64,000 nucleotides of DNA. Source: Piscicola geometra (Eukaryota > Annelida > Clitellata > Hirudinida > Piscicolidae). The position numbers and the translations under genes were made by a program. The notes beneath the pieces are model-generated. The model worked only from the letters and a program-made list of their open reading frames with translations. It was not told where the DNA came from and did not search any database. This document shows positions 32,335 to 45,300 of this stretch, one piece after another. The stretch spans positions 445,001 to 509,000 of the forward strand of contig OX030961.1 in the NCBI GenBank assembly GCA_943735955.1, in the 5' to 3' direction. Within the stretch, counting starts at the first letter, position 1, and each line of letters begins with the position of its first letter.

Positions 32335-35170
32335 AGGTGGAAAGAGGAAGTGAGGATGCAAGAGAGAGTGGGAGTGGGCATAAAGTGGAAAGAGGAAGTG
32401 AGGATGCAAGAGAGAGTGGGAGTGAGGATGAAGTGGAAAGAGGAAGTGAGGATGCAAGAGAGAGTGGGAGTGGGGATAAAGTGGAAAGAGGAAGTGAGGA
32501 TGCAAGAGAGAGTGGGAGTGGGCATAAAGTGGAAAGAGGAAGTGAGGATGCAAGAGAGAGTGGGAGTGGGGATAAAGTGGAAAGAGGAAGTGAGGATGCA
32601 AGAGAGAGTGGGAGTGGGCATAAAGTGGAAAGAGGAAGTGAGGATGCAAGAGAGAGTGGGAGTGGGGATAAAGTGGAAAGAGGAAGTGAGGATGCAAGAG
32701 AGAGTGGGAGTGGGCATAAAGTGGAAAGAGGAAGTGAGAATGCAAGAGAGAGTGGGAGTGGGGATAAAGTGGATAGAGGAAGTGAGGATGCAAGAGAGAG
32801 TGGGAGTGGGGATAAAGTGGAAAGAGGAAGTGAGGATGCAAGAGAGAGTGGGAGTGGGCATAAAGTGGATAGAGGAAGTGAGGATGCAAGAGAGAGTGGG
32901 AGTGGGGATAAAGTGGAAAGAGGAAGTGAGGATGCAAGAGAGGGTGGGAGTGGGGATAAAGTGGAAAGAGGAAGTGAGGATGCAAGAGAGAATGGGAGTG
33001 GGGATAAAGTGGAAAGAGGAAGTGAGGATGCAAGAGAGAGTGGGAGTGGGGATAAAGTGGAAAGAGGAAGTGAGGATGCAAGAGAGAGTGGGAGTGGGCA
33101 TAAAGTGGAAAGAGGAAGTGAGGATGCAAGAGAGAGTGGGAGTGGGCATAAAGTGGAAAGAGGAAGTGAGGATACAAGAGAGAGTGGGAGTGGGCATAAA
33201 GTGGAAAGAGGAAGTGAGGATGCAAGAGAGAGTGGGAGTGGGGATAAAGTGGAAAGAGGAAGTGAGGATGCAAGAGAGAGTGGGAGTGGGGATAAAGTGG
33301 AAAGAGGAAGTGAGGATGCAAGAGAGAGTGGGAGTGGGCATAAAGTGGAAAGAGGAAGTGAGGATGCAAGAGAGAGTGGGAGTGGGGATAAAGTGGAAAG
33401 AGGAAGTGAGGATGCAAGAGAGAGTGGGAGTGGGGATAAAGTGGAAAGAGGAAGTGAGGATGCAAGAGAGAGTGGGAGTGGGGATAAAGTGGAAAGAGGA
33501 AGTGAGGATGCAAGAGAGAGTGGGAGTGGGGATAAAGTGGAAAGAGGAAGTGAGGATGCAAGAGAGAGTGGGAGTGGGGATAAAGTGGAAAGAGGAAGTG
33601 AGGATGCAAGAGAGAGTGGGAGTGGGCATAAAGTGGAAAGAGGAAGTGAGGATGCAAGAGAGAGTGGGAGTGGGCATAAAGTGGAAAGAGGAAGTGAGGA
33701 TGCAAGAGAGAGTGGGAGTGGGCATAAAGTGGAAAGAGGAAGTGAGGATACAAGAGAGAGTGGGAGTGGGCATAAAGTGGAAAGAGGAAGTGAGGATGCA
33801 AGAGAGAGTGGGAGTGGGGATAAAGTGGAAAGAGGAAGTGAGGATGCAAGAGAGAGTGGGAGTGGGGATAAAGTGGAAAGAGGAAGTGAGGATGCAAGAG
33901 AGAGTGGGAGTGGGCATAAAGTGGAAAGAGGAAGTGAGGATGCAAGAGAGAGTGGGAGTGGGGATAAAGTGGAAAGAGGAAGTGAGGATGCAAGAGAGAG
34001 TGGGAGTGGGGATAAAGTGGAAAGAGGAAGTGAGGATGCAAGAGAGAGTGGGAGTGGGGATAAAGTGGAAAGAGGAAGTGAGGATGCAAGAGAGAGTGGG
34101 AGTGGGGATAAAGTGGAAAGAGGAAGTGAGGATGCAAGAGAGAGTGGGAGTGGGGATAAAGTGGAAAGAGGAAGTGAGGATGCAAGAGAGAGTGGGAGTG
34201 GGGATAAAGTGGAAAGAGGAAGTGAGGATGCAAGAGAGAGTGGGAGTGGGGATAAAGTGGATAGAGGAAGTGAGGATGCAAGAGAGAGTGGGAGTGGGGA
34301 TAAAGTGGAAAGAGGAAGTGAGGATGCAAGAGAGAGTGGGAGTGGGGATAAAGTGGAAAGAGGAAGTGGGGATACAAGAGAGAGTGGGAGTGGGGATAAA
34401 GTGGAAAGAGGAAGTGAGGATGCAAGAGAGAGTGGGAGTGGGGATAAAGTGGAAAGAGGAAGTGAGGATGCAAGAGAGAGTGGGAGTGGGGATAAAGTGG
34501 AAAGAGGAAGTGAGGATGCAAGAGAGAGTGGGAGTGGGGATAAAGTGGAAAGAGGAAGTGGGGATACAAGAGAGAGTGGGAGTGGGGATAAAGTGGAAAG
34601 AGGAAGTGAGGATGCAAGAGAGAGTGGGAGTGGGCATAAAGTGGAAAGAGGAAGTGAGGATGCAAGAGAGAGTGGGAGTGGGCATAAAGTGGAAAGAGGA
34701 AGTGAGGATGCAAGAGAGAGTGGGAGTGGGGATAAAGTGGAAAGAGGAAGTGAGGATGCAAGAGAGAGTGGGAGTGGGCATAAAGTGGAAAGAGGAAGTG
34801 AGGATGCAAGAGAGAGTGGGAGTGGGGATAAAGTGGAAAGTGGAAGTGAGGATGCAAGAGAGAGTGGGAGTGGGCATAAAGTGGAAAGAGGAAGTGAGGA
34901 TGCAAGAGAGAGTGGGAGTGGGGATAAAGTGGAAAGAGGAAGTGAGGATGCAAGAGAGAGTGGGAGTGGGCATAAAGTGGAAAGAGGAAGTGAGGATGCA
35001 AGAGAGAGTGGGAGTGGGCATAAAGTGGAAAGAGGAAGTGAGGATGCAAGAGAGAGTGGGAGTGGGGATAAAGTGGAAAGAGGAAGTGGGGATGCAAGAG
35101 AGAGTGGGAGTGGGCATAAAGTGGAAAGAGGAAGTGAGGATGCAAGAGAGAGTGGGAGTGGGGATAAAGT

Positions 35171-38100
35171 GGATAGAGGAAGTGAGGATACAAGAGAGAG
35201 TGGGAGTGGGGATAAAGTGGAAAGAGGAAGTGGGGATGCAAGAGAGAGTGGGAGTGGGGATAAAGTGGAAAGAGGAAGTGGGGATGCAAGAGAGAGTGGG
35301 AGTGGGGATAAAGTGGAAAGAGGAAGTGGGGATGCAAGAGAGAGTGGGAGTGGGCATAAAGTGGAAAGAGGAAGTGAGGATGCAAGAGAGAGTGGGAGTG
35401 GGCATAAAGTGGAAAGAGGAAGTGAGGATGCAAGAGAGAGTGGGAGTGGGGATAAAGTGGAAAGAGGAAGTGAGGATGCAAGAGAGGGTGGGAGTGGGCA
35501 TAAAGTGGAAAGAGGAAGTGAGAATGCAAGAGAGAGTGGGAGTGGGCATAAAGTGGAAAGAGGAAGTGAGGATGCAAGAGAGAGTGGGAGTGGGCATAAA
35601 GTGGAAAGAGGAAGTGAGGATGCAAGAGAGAGTGGGAGTGGGGATAAAGTGGAAAGAGGAAGTGGGGATGCAAGAGAGAGTGGGAGTGGGCATAAAGTGG
35701 AAAGAGGAAGTGAGGATGCAAGAGAGGGTGGGAGTGGGGATAAAGTGGAAAGAGGAAGTGAGGATGCAAGAGAGAGTGGGAGTGGGGATAAAGTGGAAAG
35801 AGGAAGTGAGGATGCAAGAGAGAGTGGGAGTGGGGATAAAGTGGAAAGAGGAAGTGAGGATGCAAGAGAGAGTGGGAGTGGGGATAAAGTGGAAAGAGGA
35901 AGTGAGGATGCAAGAGAGAGTGGGAGTGGGGATAAAGTGGAAAGAGGAAGTGGGGATGCAAGAGAGGGTGGGAGTGGGCATAAAGTGGAAAGAGGAAGTG
36001 AGGATGCAAGAGAGAGTGGGAGTGGGCATAAAGTGGAAAGAGGAAGTGAGGATGCAAGAGAGAGTGGGAGTGGGGATAAAGTGGAAAGAGGAAGTGAGGA
36101 TGCAAGAGAGAGTGGGAGTGGGGATAAAGTGGAAAGAGGAAGTGAGGATGCAAGAGAGAGTGGGAGTGGGCATAAAGTGGAAAGAGGAAGTGAGGATGCG
36201 AGAGAGAGTGGGAGTGGGGATAAAGTGGAAAGAGGAAGTGAGGATGCAAGAGAGAGTGGGAGTGGGCATAAAGTGGAAAGAGGAAGTGAGGATGCAAGAG
36301 AGAGTGGGAGTGGGGATAAAGTGGATAGAGGAAGTGAGGATACAAGAGAGAGTGGGAGTGGGGATAAAGTGGAAAGAGGAAGTGGGGATGCAAGAGAGAG
36401 TGGGAGTGGGGATAAAGTGGAAAGAGGAAGTGGGGATGCAAGAGAGAGTGGGAGTGGGGATAAAGTGGAAAGAGGAAGTGGGGATGCAAGAGAGAGTGGG
36501 AGTGGGCATAAAGTGGAAAGAGGAAGTGAGGATGCAAGAGAGAGTGGGAGTGGGCATAAAGTGGAAAGAGGAAGTGAGGATGCAAGAGAGAGTGGGAGTG
36601 GGGATAAAGTGGAAAGAGGAAGTGAGGATGCAAGAGAGGGTGGGAGTGGGCATAAAGGGGAAAGAGGAAGTGAGAATGCAAGAGAGAGTGGGAGTGGGCA
36701 TGAAGTGGAAAGAGGAAGTGAGGATGCAAGAGAGAGTGGGAGTGGGCATAAAGTGGAAAGAGGAAGTGAGGATGCAAGAGAGGGTGGGAGTGGGGATAAA
36801 GTGGAAAGAGGAAGTGAGGATGCAAGAGAGAGTGGGAGTGGGGATAAAGTGGAAAGAGGAAGTGAGGATGCAAGAGAGAGTGGGAGTGGGGATAAAGTGG
36901 AAAGAGGAAGTGAGGATGCAAGAGAGAGTGGGAGTGGGGATAAAGTGGAAAGAGGAAGTGAGGATGCAAGAGAGAGTGGGAGTGGGGATAAAGTGGAAAG
37001 AGGAAGTGAGGATGCAAGAGAGAGTGGGAGTGGGGATAAAGTGGAAAGAGGAAGTGGGGATGCAAGAGAGGGTGGGAGTGGGCATAAAGTGGAAAGAGGA
37101 AGTGAGGATGCAAGAGAGAGTGGGAGTGGGCATAAAGTGGAAAGAGGAAGTGAGGATGCAAGAGAGAGTGGGAGTGGGGATAAAGTGGAAAGAGGAAGTG
37201 AGGATGCAAGAGAGAGTGGGAGTGGGGATAAAGTGGAAAGAGGAAGTGAGGATGCAAGAGAGAGTGGGAGTGGGCATAAAGTGGAAAGAGGAAGTGAGGA
37301 TGCAAGAGAGAGTGGGAGTGGGGATGAAGTGGAAAGAGGAAGTGAGGATGCAAGAGAGAGTGGGAGTGGGCATAAAGTGGAAAGAGGAAGTGAGGATGCA
37401 AGAGAGGGTGGGAGTGGGGATAAAGTGGAAAGAGGAAGTGAGGATGCAAGAGAGAGTGGGAGTGGGGATAAAGTGGAAAGAGGAAGTGAGGATGCAAGAG
37501 AGAGTGGGAGTGGGGATAAAGTGGAAAGAGGAAGTGGGGATACAAGAGAGAGTGGGAGTGGGGATAAAGTGGAAAGAGGAAGTGAGGATGCAAGAGAGAG
37601 TGGGAGTGGGCATAAAGTGGAAAGAGGAAGTGAGGATGCGAGAGAGAGTGGGAGTGGGGATAAAGTGGAAAGAGGAAGTGAGGATGCAAGAGAGAGTGGG
37701 AGTGGGGATAAAGTGGAAAGAGGAAGTGAGGATGCAAGAGAGAGTGGGAGTGGGGATAAAGTGGATAGAGGAAGTGAGGATGCAAGAGAGAGTGGGAGTG
37801 GGGATAAAGTGGAAAGAGGAAGTGAGGATGCAAGAGAGAGTGGGAGTGGGGATAAAGTGGAAAGAGGAAGTGGGGATACAAGAGAGAGTGGGAGTGGGGA
37901 TAAAGTGGAAAGAGGAAGTGAGGATGCAAGAGAGAGTGGGAGTGGGGATAAAGTGGAAAGAGGAAGTGAGGATGCAAGAGAGAGTGGGAGTGGGGATAAA
38001 GTGGAAAGAGGAAGTGAGGATGCAAGAGAGAGTGGGAGTGGGGATAAAGTGGAAAGAGGAAGTGGGGATACAAGAGAGAGTGGGAGTGGGGATAAAGTGG

Positions 38101-41100
38101 AAAGAGGAAGTGAGGATGCAAGAGAGAGTGGGAGTGGGCATAAAGTGGAAAGAGGAAGTGAGGATGCAAGAGAGAGTGGGAGTGGGCATAAAGTGGAAAG
38201 AGGAAGTGAGGATGCAAGAGAGAGTGGGAGTGGGGATAAAGTGGAAAGAGGAAGTGAGGATGCAAGAGAGAGTGGGAGTGGGCATAAAGTGGAAAGAGGA
38301 AGTGAGGATGCAAGAGAGAGTGGGAGTGGAGATAAAGTGGAAAGTGGAAGTGAGGATGCAAGAGAGAGTGGGAGTGGGCATAAAGTGGAAAGAGGAAGTG
38401 AGGATGCAAGAGAGAGTGGGAGTGGGCATAAAGTGGAAAGAGGAAGTGAGGATGCAAGAGAGAGTGGGAGTGGGGATAAAGTGGAAAGAGGAAGTGAGGA
38501 TGCAAGAGAGAGTGGGAGTGGGCATAAAGTGGAAAGAGGAAGTGAGGATGCAAGAGAGAGTGGGAGTGGGCATAAAGTGGAAAGAGGAAGTGAGGATGCA
38601 AGAGAGAGTGGGAGTGGGGATAAAGTGGAAAGAGGAAGTGGGGATGCAAGAGAGAGTGGGAGTGGGCATAAAGTGGAAAGAGGAAGTGAGGATGCAAGAG
38701 AGAGTGGGAGTGGGGATAAAGTGGATAGAGGAAGTGAGGATACAAGAGAGAGTGGGAGTGGGGATAAAGTGGAAAGAGGAAGTGGGGATGCAAGAGAGAG
38801 TGGGAGTGGGGATAAAGTGGAAAGAGGAAGTGGGGATGCAAGAGAGAGTGGGAGTGGGGATAAAGTGGAAAGAGGAAGTGGGGATGCAAGAGAGAGTGGG
38901 AGTGGGCATAAAGTGGAAAGAGGAAGTGAGGATGCAAGAGAGAGTGGGAGTGGGGATAAAGTGGAAAGAGGAAGTGAGGATGCAAGAGAGAGTGGGAGTG
39001 GGGATAAAGTGGAAAGAGGAAGTGAGGATGCAAGAGAGGGTGGGAGTGGGCATAAAGTGGAAAGAGGAAGTGAGAATGCAAGAGAGAGTGGGAGTGGGCA
39101 TAAAGTGGAAAGAGGAAGTGAGGATGCAAGAGAGAGTGGGAGTGGGCATAAAGTGGAAAGAGGAAGTGAGGATGCAAGAGAGAGTGGGAGTGGGGATAAA
39201 GTGGAAAGAGGAAGTGGGGATGCAAGAGAGAGTGGGAGTGGGCATAAAGTGGAAAGAGGAAGTGAGGATGCAAGAGAGGGTGGGAGTGGGGATAAAGTGG
39301 AAAGAGGAAGTGAGGATGCAAGAGAGAGTGGGAGTGGGGATAAAGTGGAAAGAGGAAGTGAGGATGCAAGAGAGAGTGGGAGTGGGGATAAAGTGGAAAG
39401 AGGAAGTGAGGATGCAAGAGAGAGTGGGAGTGGGGATAAAGTGGAAAGAGGAAGTGAGGATGCAAGAGAGAGTGGGAGTGGGGATAAAGTGGAAAGAGGA
39501 AGTGGGGATGCAAGAGAGGGTGGGAGTGGGCATAAAGTGGAAAGAGGAAGTGAGGATGCAAGAGAGAGTGGGAGTGGGCATAAAGTGGAAAGAGGAAGTG
39601 AGGATGCAAGAGAGAGTGGGAGTGGGGATAAAGTGGAAAGAGGAAGTGAGGATGCAAGAGAGAGTGGGAGTGGGGATAAAGTGGAAAGAGGAAGTGAGGA
39701 TGCAAGAGAGAGTGGGAGTGGGCATAAAGTGGAAAGAGGAAGTGAGGATGCGAGAGAGAGTGGGAGTGGGGATAAAGTGGAAAGAGGAAGTGAGGATGCA
39801 AGAGAGAGTGGGAGTGGGCATAAAGTGGAAAGAGGAAGTGAGGATGCAAGAGAGAGTGGGAGTGGGGATAAAGTGGATAGAGGAAGTGAGGATACAAGAG
39901 AGAGTGGGAGTGGGGATAAAGTGGAAAGAGGAAGTGGGGATGCAAGAGAGAGTGGGAGTGGGGATAAAGTGGAAAGAGGAAGTGGGGATGCAAGAGAGAG
40001 TGGGAGTGGGGATAAAGTGGAAAGAGGAAGTGGGGATGCAAGAGAGAGTGGGAGTGGGCATAAAGTGGAAAGAGGAAGTGAGGATGCAAGAGAGAGTGGG
40101 AGTGGGCATAAAGTGGAAAGAGGAAGTGAGGATGCAAGAGAGAGTGGGAGTGGGGATAAAGTGGAAAGAGGAAGTGAGGATGCAAGAGAGGGTGGGAGTG
40201 GGCATAAAGGGGAAAGAGGAAGTGAGAATGCAAGAGAGAGTGGGAGTGGGCATAAAGTGGAAAGAGGAAGTGAGGATGCAAGAGAGAGTGGGAGTGGGCA
40301 TAAAGTGGAAAGAGGAAGTGAGGATGCAAGAGAGGGTGGGAGTGGGTATAAAGTGGAAAAAGGAAGTGAGGATGCAAGAGAGAGTGGGAGTGGGGATAAA
40401 GTGGAAAGAGGAAGTGAGGATGCAAGAGAGAGTGGGAGTGGGGATAAAGTGGAAAGAGGAAGTGAGGATGCAAGAGAGAGTGGGAGTGGGGATAAAGTGG
40501 AAAGAGGAAGTGAGGATGCAAGAGAGAGTGGGAGTGGGGATAAAGTGGAAAGAGGAAGTGAGGATGCAAGAGAGAGTGGGAGTGGGGATAAAGTGGAAAG
40601 AGGAAGTGGGGATGCAAGAGAGGGTGGGAGTGGGCATAAAGTGGAAAGAGGAAGTGAGGATGCAAGAGAGAGTGGGAGTGGGCATAAAGTGGAAAGAGGA
40701 AGTGAGGATGCAAGAGAGAGTGGGAGTGGGGATAAAGTGGAAAGAGGAAGTGAGGATGCAAGAGAGAGTGGGAGTGGGGATAAAGTGGAAAGAGGAAGTG
40801 AGGATGCAAGAGAGAGTGGGAGTGGGCATAAAGTGGAAAGAGGAAGTGAGGATGCAAGAGAGAGTGGGAGTGGGGATGAAGTGGAAAGAGGAAGTGAGGA
40901 TGCAAGAGAGAGTGGGAGTGGGCATAAAGTGGAAAGAGGAAGTGAGGATGCAAGAGAGGGTGGGAGTGGGGATAAAGTGGAAAGAGGAAGTGAGGATGCA
41001 AGAGAGAGTGGGAGTGGGGATAAAGTGGAAAGAGGAAGTGAGGATGCAAGAGAGAGTGGGAGTGGGGATAAAGTGGAAAGAGGAAGTGGGGATACAAGAG

Positions 41101-42371
41101 AGAGTGGGAGTGGGGATAAAGTGGAAAGAGGAAGTGAGGATGCAAGAGAGAGTGGGAGTGGGGATAAAGTGGAAAGAGGAAGTGAGGATGCAAGAGAGAG
41201 TGGGAGTGGGCATAAAGTGGAAAGAGGAAGTGAGGATGCGAGAGAGAGTGGGAGTGGGGATAAAGTGGAAAGAGGAAGTGAGGATGCAAGAGAGAGTGGG
41301 AGTGGGCATAAAGTGGAAAGAGGAAGTGAGGATGCAAGAGAGAGTGGGAGTGGGCATAAAGTGGAAAGAGGAAGTGAGGATGCAAGAGAGAGTGGGAGTG
41401 GGGATAAAGTGGAAAGAGGAAGTGAGGATGCGAGAGAGAGTGGGAGTGGGGATAAAGTGGAAAGAGGAAGTGAGGATGCAAGAGAGAGTGGGAGTGGGGA
41501 TAAAGTGGAAAGAGGAAGTGAGGATGCAAGAGAGAGTGGGAGTGGGGATAAAGTGGAAAGAGGAAGTGAGGATGCAAGAGAGGGTGGGAGTGGGGATAAA
41601 GTGGAAAGAGGAAGTGAGGATGCAAGAGAGAGTGGGAGTGGGGATGAAGTGGAAAGAGGAAGTGAGGATGCAAGAGAGAGTGGGAGTGGGGATAAAGTGG
41701 AAAGAGGAAGTGAGGATGCAAGAGAGAGTGGGAGTGGGGATAAAGTGGAAAGAGGAAGTGAGGATGCAAGAGAGAGTGGGAGTGGGCATAAAGTGGAAAG
41801 AGGAAGTGAGGATGCAAGAGAGAGTGGGAGTGGGCATAAAGTGGAAAGAGGAAGTGAGGATGCAAGAGAGAGTGGGAGTGGGGATAAAGTGGAAAGAGGA
41901 AGTGAGGATGCAAGAGAGAGTGGGAGTGGGGATAAAGTGGAAAGAGGAAGTGAGGATGCAAGAGAGAGTGGGAGTGGGGATAAAGTGGAAAGAGGAAGTG
42001 GGGATGCAAGAGAGGGTGGGAGTGGGCATAAAGTGGAAAGAGGAAGTGAGGATGCAAGAGAGAGTGGGAGTGGGCATAAAGTGGAAAGAGGAAGTGAGGA
42101 TGCAAGAGAGAGTGGGAGTGGGGATAAAGTGGAAAGAGGAAGTGAGGATGCAAGAGAGAGTGGGAGTGGGGATAAAGTGGAAAGAGGAAGTGAGGATGCA
42201 AGAGAGAGTGGGAGTGGGCATAAAGTGGAAAGAGGAAGTGAGGATGCGAGAGAGAGTGGGAGTGGGGATAAAGTGGAAAGAGGAAGTGAGGATGCAAGAG
42301 AGAGTGGGAGTGGGCATAAAGTGGAAAGAGGAAGTGAGGATGCAAGAGAGAGTGGGAGTGGGGATAAAGTG
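35171..42371. repeat. 74-unit (3,552-bp) higher-order repeat in the 48-bp array
   Basis: The marker variant ggatagaggaagtgaggata occurs at 35171, 36323, 38723, 39875 and 42371. 35171 to 38723 and 36323 to 39875 are both 3,552 bp, which is 74 units. The last step, 38723 to 42371, is 76 units, so copies have gained or lost whole units. Confidence 0.85.
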
Positions 42372-45300
42372 GATAGAGGAAGTGAGGATACAAGAGAGAG
42401 TGGGAGTGGGGATAAAGTGGAAAGAGGAAGTGGGGATGCAAGAGAGAGTGGGAGTGGGGATAAAGTGGAAAGAGGAAGTGGGGATGCAAGAGAGAGTGGG
42501 AGTGGGGATAAAGTGGAAAGAGGAAGTGGGGATGCAAGAGAGAGTGGGAGTGGGCATAAAGTGGAAAGAGGAAGTGAGGATGCAAGAGAGAGTGGGAGTG
42601 GGCATAAAGTGGAAAGAGGAAGTGAGGATGCAAGAGAGAGTGGGAGTGGGGATAAAGTGGAAAGAGGAAGTGAGGATGCAAGAGAGGGTGGGAGTGGGGA
42701 TAAAGTGGAAAGAGGAAGTGAGGATGCAAGAGAGAGTGGGAGTGGGGATAAAGTGGAAAGAGGAAGTGAGGATGCAAGAGAGAGTGGGAGTGGGGATAAA
42801 GTGGAAAGAGGAAGTGAGGATGCAAGAGAGAGTGGGAGTGGGGATGAAGTGGAAAGAGGAAGTGAGGATGCAAGAGAGAGTGGGAGTGGGCATAAAGTGG
42901 AAAGAGGAAGTGAGGATGCAAGAGAGGGTGGGAGTGGGGATAAAGTGGAAAGAGGAAGTGAGGATGCAAGAGAGAGTGGGAGTGGGCATAAAGTGGAAAG
43001 AGGAAGTGAGGATGCAAGAGAGGGTGGGAGTGGGGATAAAGTGGAAAGAGGAAGTGAGGATGCAAGAGAGAGTGGGAGTGGGGATAAAGTGGAAAGAGGA
43101 AGTGAGGATGCAAGAGAGAGTGGGAGTGGGGATAAAGTGGAAAGAGGAAGTGGGGATACAAGAGAGAGTGGGAGTGGGGATAAAGTGGAAAGAGGAAGTG
43201 AGGATGCAAGAGAGAGTGGGAGTGGGCATAAAGTGGAAAGAGGAAGTGAGGATGCGAGAGAGAGTGGGAGTGGGGATAAAGTGGAAAGAGGAAGTGAGGA
43301 TGCAAGAGAGAGTGGGAGTGGGCATAAAGTGGAAAGAGGAAGTGAGGATGCAAGAGAGAGTGGGAGTGGGCATAAAGGGGAAAGAGGAAGTGAGAATGCA
43401 AGAGAGAGTGGGAGTGGGCATAAAGTGGAAAGAGGAAGTGAGGATGCAAGAGAGAGTGGGAGTGGGCATAAAGTGGAAAGAGGAAGTGAGGATGCAAGAG
43501 AGGGTGGGAGTGGGGATAAAGTGGAAAGAGGAAGTGAGGATGCAAGAGAGAGTGGGAGTGGGGATAAAGTGGAAAGAGGAAGTGAGGATGCAAGAGAGAG
43601 TGGGAGTGGGGATAAAGTGGAAAGAGGAAGTGAGGATGCAAGAGAGAGTGGGAGTGGGGATAAAGTGGAAAGAGGAAGTGAGGATGCAAGAGAGAGTGGG
43701 AGTGGGGATAAAGTGGAAAGAGGAAGTGAGGATGCAAGAGAGAGTGGGAGTGGGGATAAAGTGGAAAGAGGAAGTGGGGATGCAAGAGAGGGTGGGAGTG
43801 GGCATAAAGTGGAAAGAGGAAGTGAGGATGCAAGAGAGAGTGGGAGTGGGCATAAAGTGGAAAGAGGAAGTGAGGATGCAAGAGAGAGTGGGAGTGGGGA
43901 TAAAGTGGAAAGAGGAAGTGAGGATGCAAGAGAGAGTGGGAGTGGGGATAAAGTGGAAAGAGGAAGTGAGGATGCAAGAGAGAGTGGGAGTGGGCATAAA
44001 GTGGAAAGAGGAAGTGAGGATGCAAGAGAGAGTGGGAGTGGGGATGAAGTGGAAAGAGGAAGTGAGGATGCAAGAGAGAGTGGGAGTGGGCATAAAGTGG
44101 AAAGAGGAAGTGAGGATGCAAGAGAGGGTGGGAGTGGGGATAAAGTGGAAAGAGGAAGTGAGGATGCAAGAGAGAGTGGGAGTGGGGATAAAGTGGAAAG
44201 AGGAAGTGAGGATGCAAGAGAGAGTGGGAGTGGGGATAAAGTGGAAAGAGGAAGTGGGGATACAAGAGAGAGTGGGAGTGGGGATAAAGTGGAAAGAGGA
44301 AGTGAGGATGCAAGAGAGAGTGGGAGTGGGCATAAAGTGGAAAGAGGAAGTGAGGATGCGAGAGAGAGTGGGAGTGGGGATAAAGTGGAAAGAGGAAGTG
44401 AGGATGCAAGAGAGAGTGGGAGTGGGCATAAAGTGGAAAGAGGAAGTGAGGATGCAAGAGAGAGTGGGAGTGGGCATAAAGTGGAAAGAGGAAGTGAGGA
44501 TGCAAGAGAGAGTGGGAGTGGGGATAAAGTGGAAAGAGGAAGTGAGGATGCAAGAGAGAGTGGGAGTGGGCATAAAGTGGAAAGAGGAAGTGAGGATGCA
44601 AGAGAGAGTGGGAGTGGGCATAAAGTGGAAAGAGGAAGTGAGGATGCAAGAGAGAGTGGGAGTGGGGATAAAGTGGAAAGAGGAAGTGAGGATGCAAGAG
44701 AGAGTGGGAGTGGGCATAAAGTGGAAAGAGGAAGTGAGGATGCAAGAGAGAGTGGGAGTGGGGATAAAGTGGAAAGAGGAAGTGAGGATGCAAGAGAGAG
44801 TGGGAGTGGGGATAAAGTGGAAAGAGGAAGTGAGGATGCAAGAGAGAGTGGGAGTGGGCATAAAGTGGAAAGAGGAAGTGAGGATGCAAGAGAGAGTGGG
44901 AGTGGGGATGAAGTGGAAAGAGGAAGTGAGGATGCAAGAGAGAGTGGGAGTGGGCATAAAGTGGAAAGAGGAAGTGAGGATGCAAGAGAGGGTGGGAGTG
45001 GGGATAAAGTGGAAAGAGGAAGTGAGGATGCAAGAGAGAGTGGGAGTGGGGATAAAGTGGAAAGAGGAAGTGAGGATGCAAGAGAGAGTGGGAGTGGGGA
45101 TAAAGTGGAAAGAGGAAGTGGGGATACAAGAGAGAGTGGGAGTGGGGATAAAGTGGAAAGAGGAAGTGAGGATGCAAGAGAGAGTGGGAGTGGGCATAAA
45201 GTGGAAAGAGGAAGTGAGGATGCAAGAGAGAGTGGGAGTGGGCATAAAGTGGAAAGAGGAAGTGAGGATGCAAGAGAGAGTGGGAGTGGGGATAAAGTGG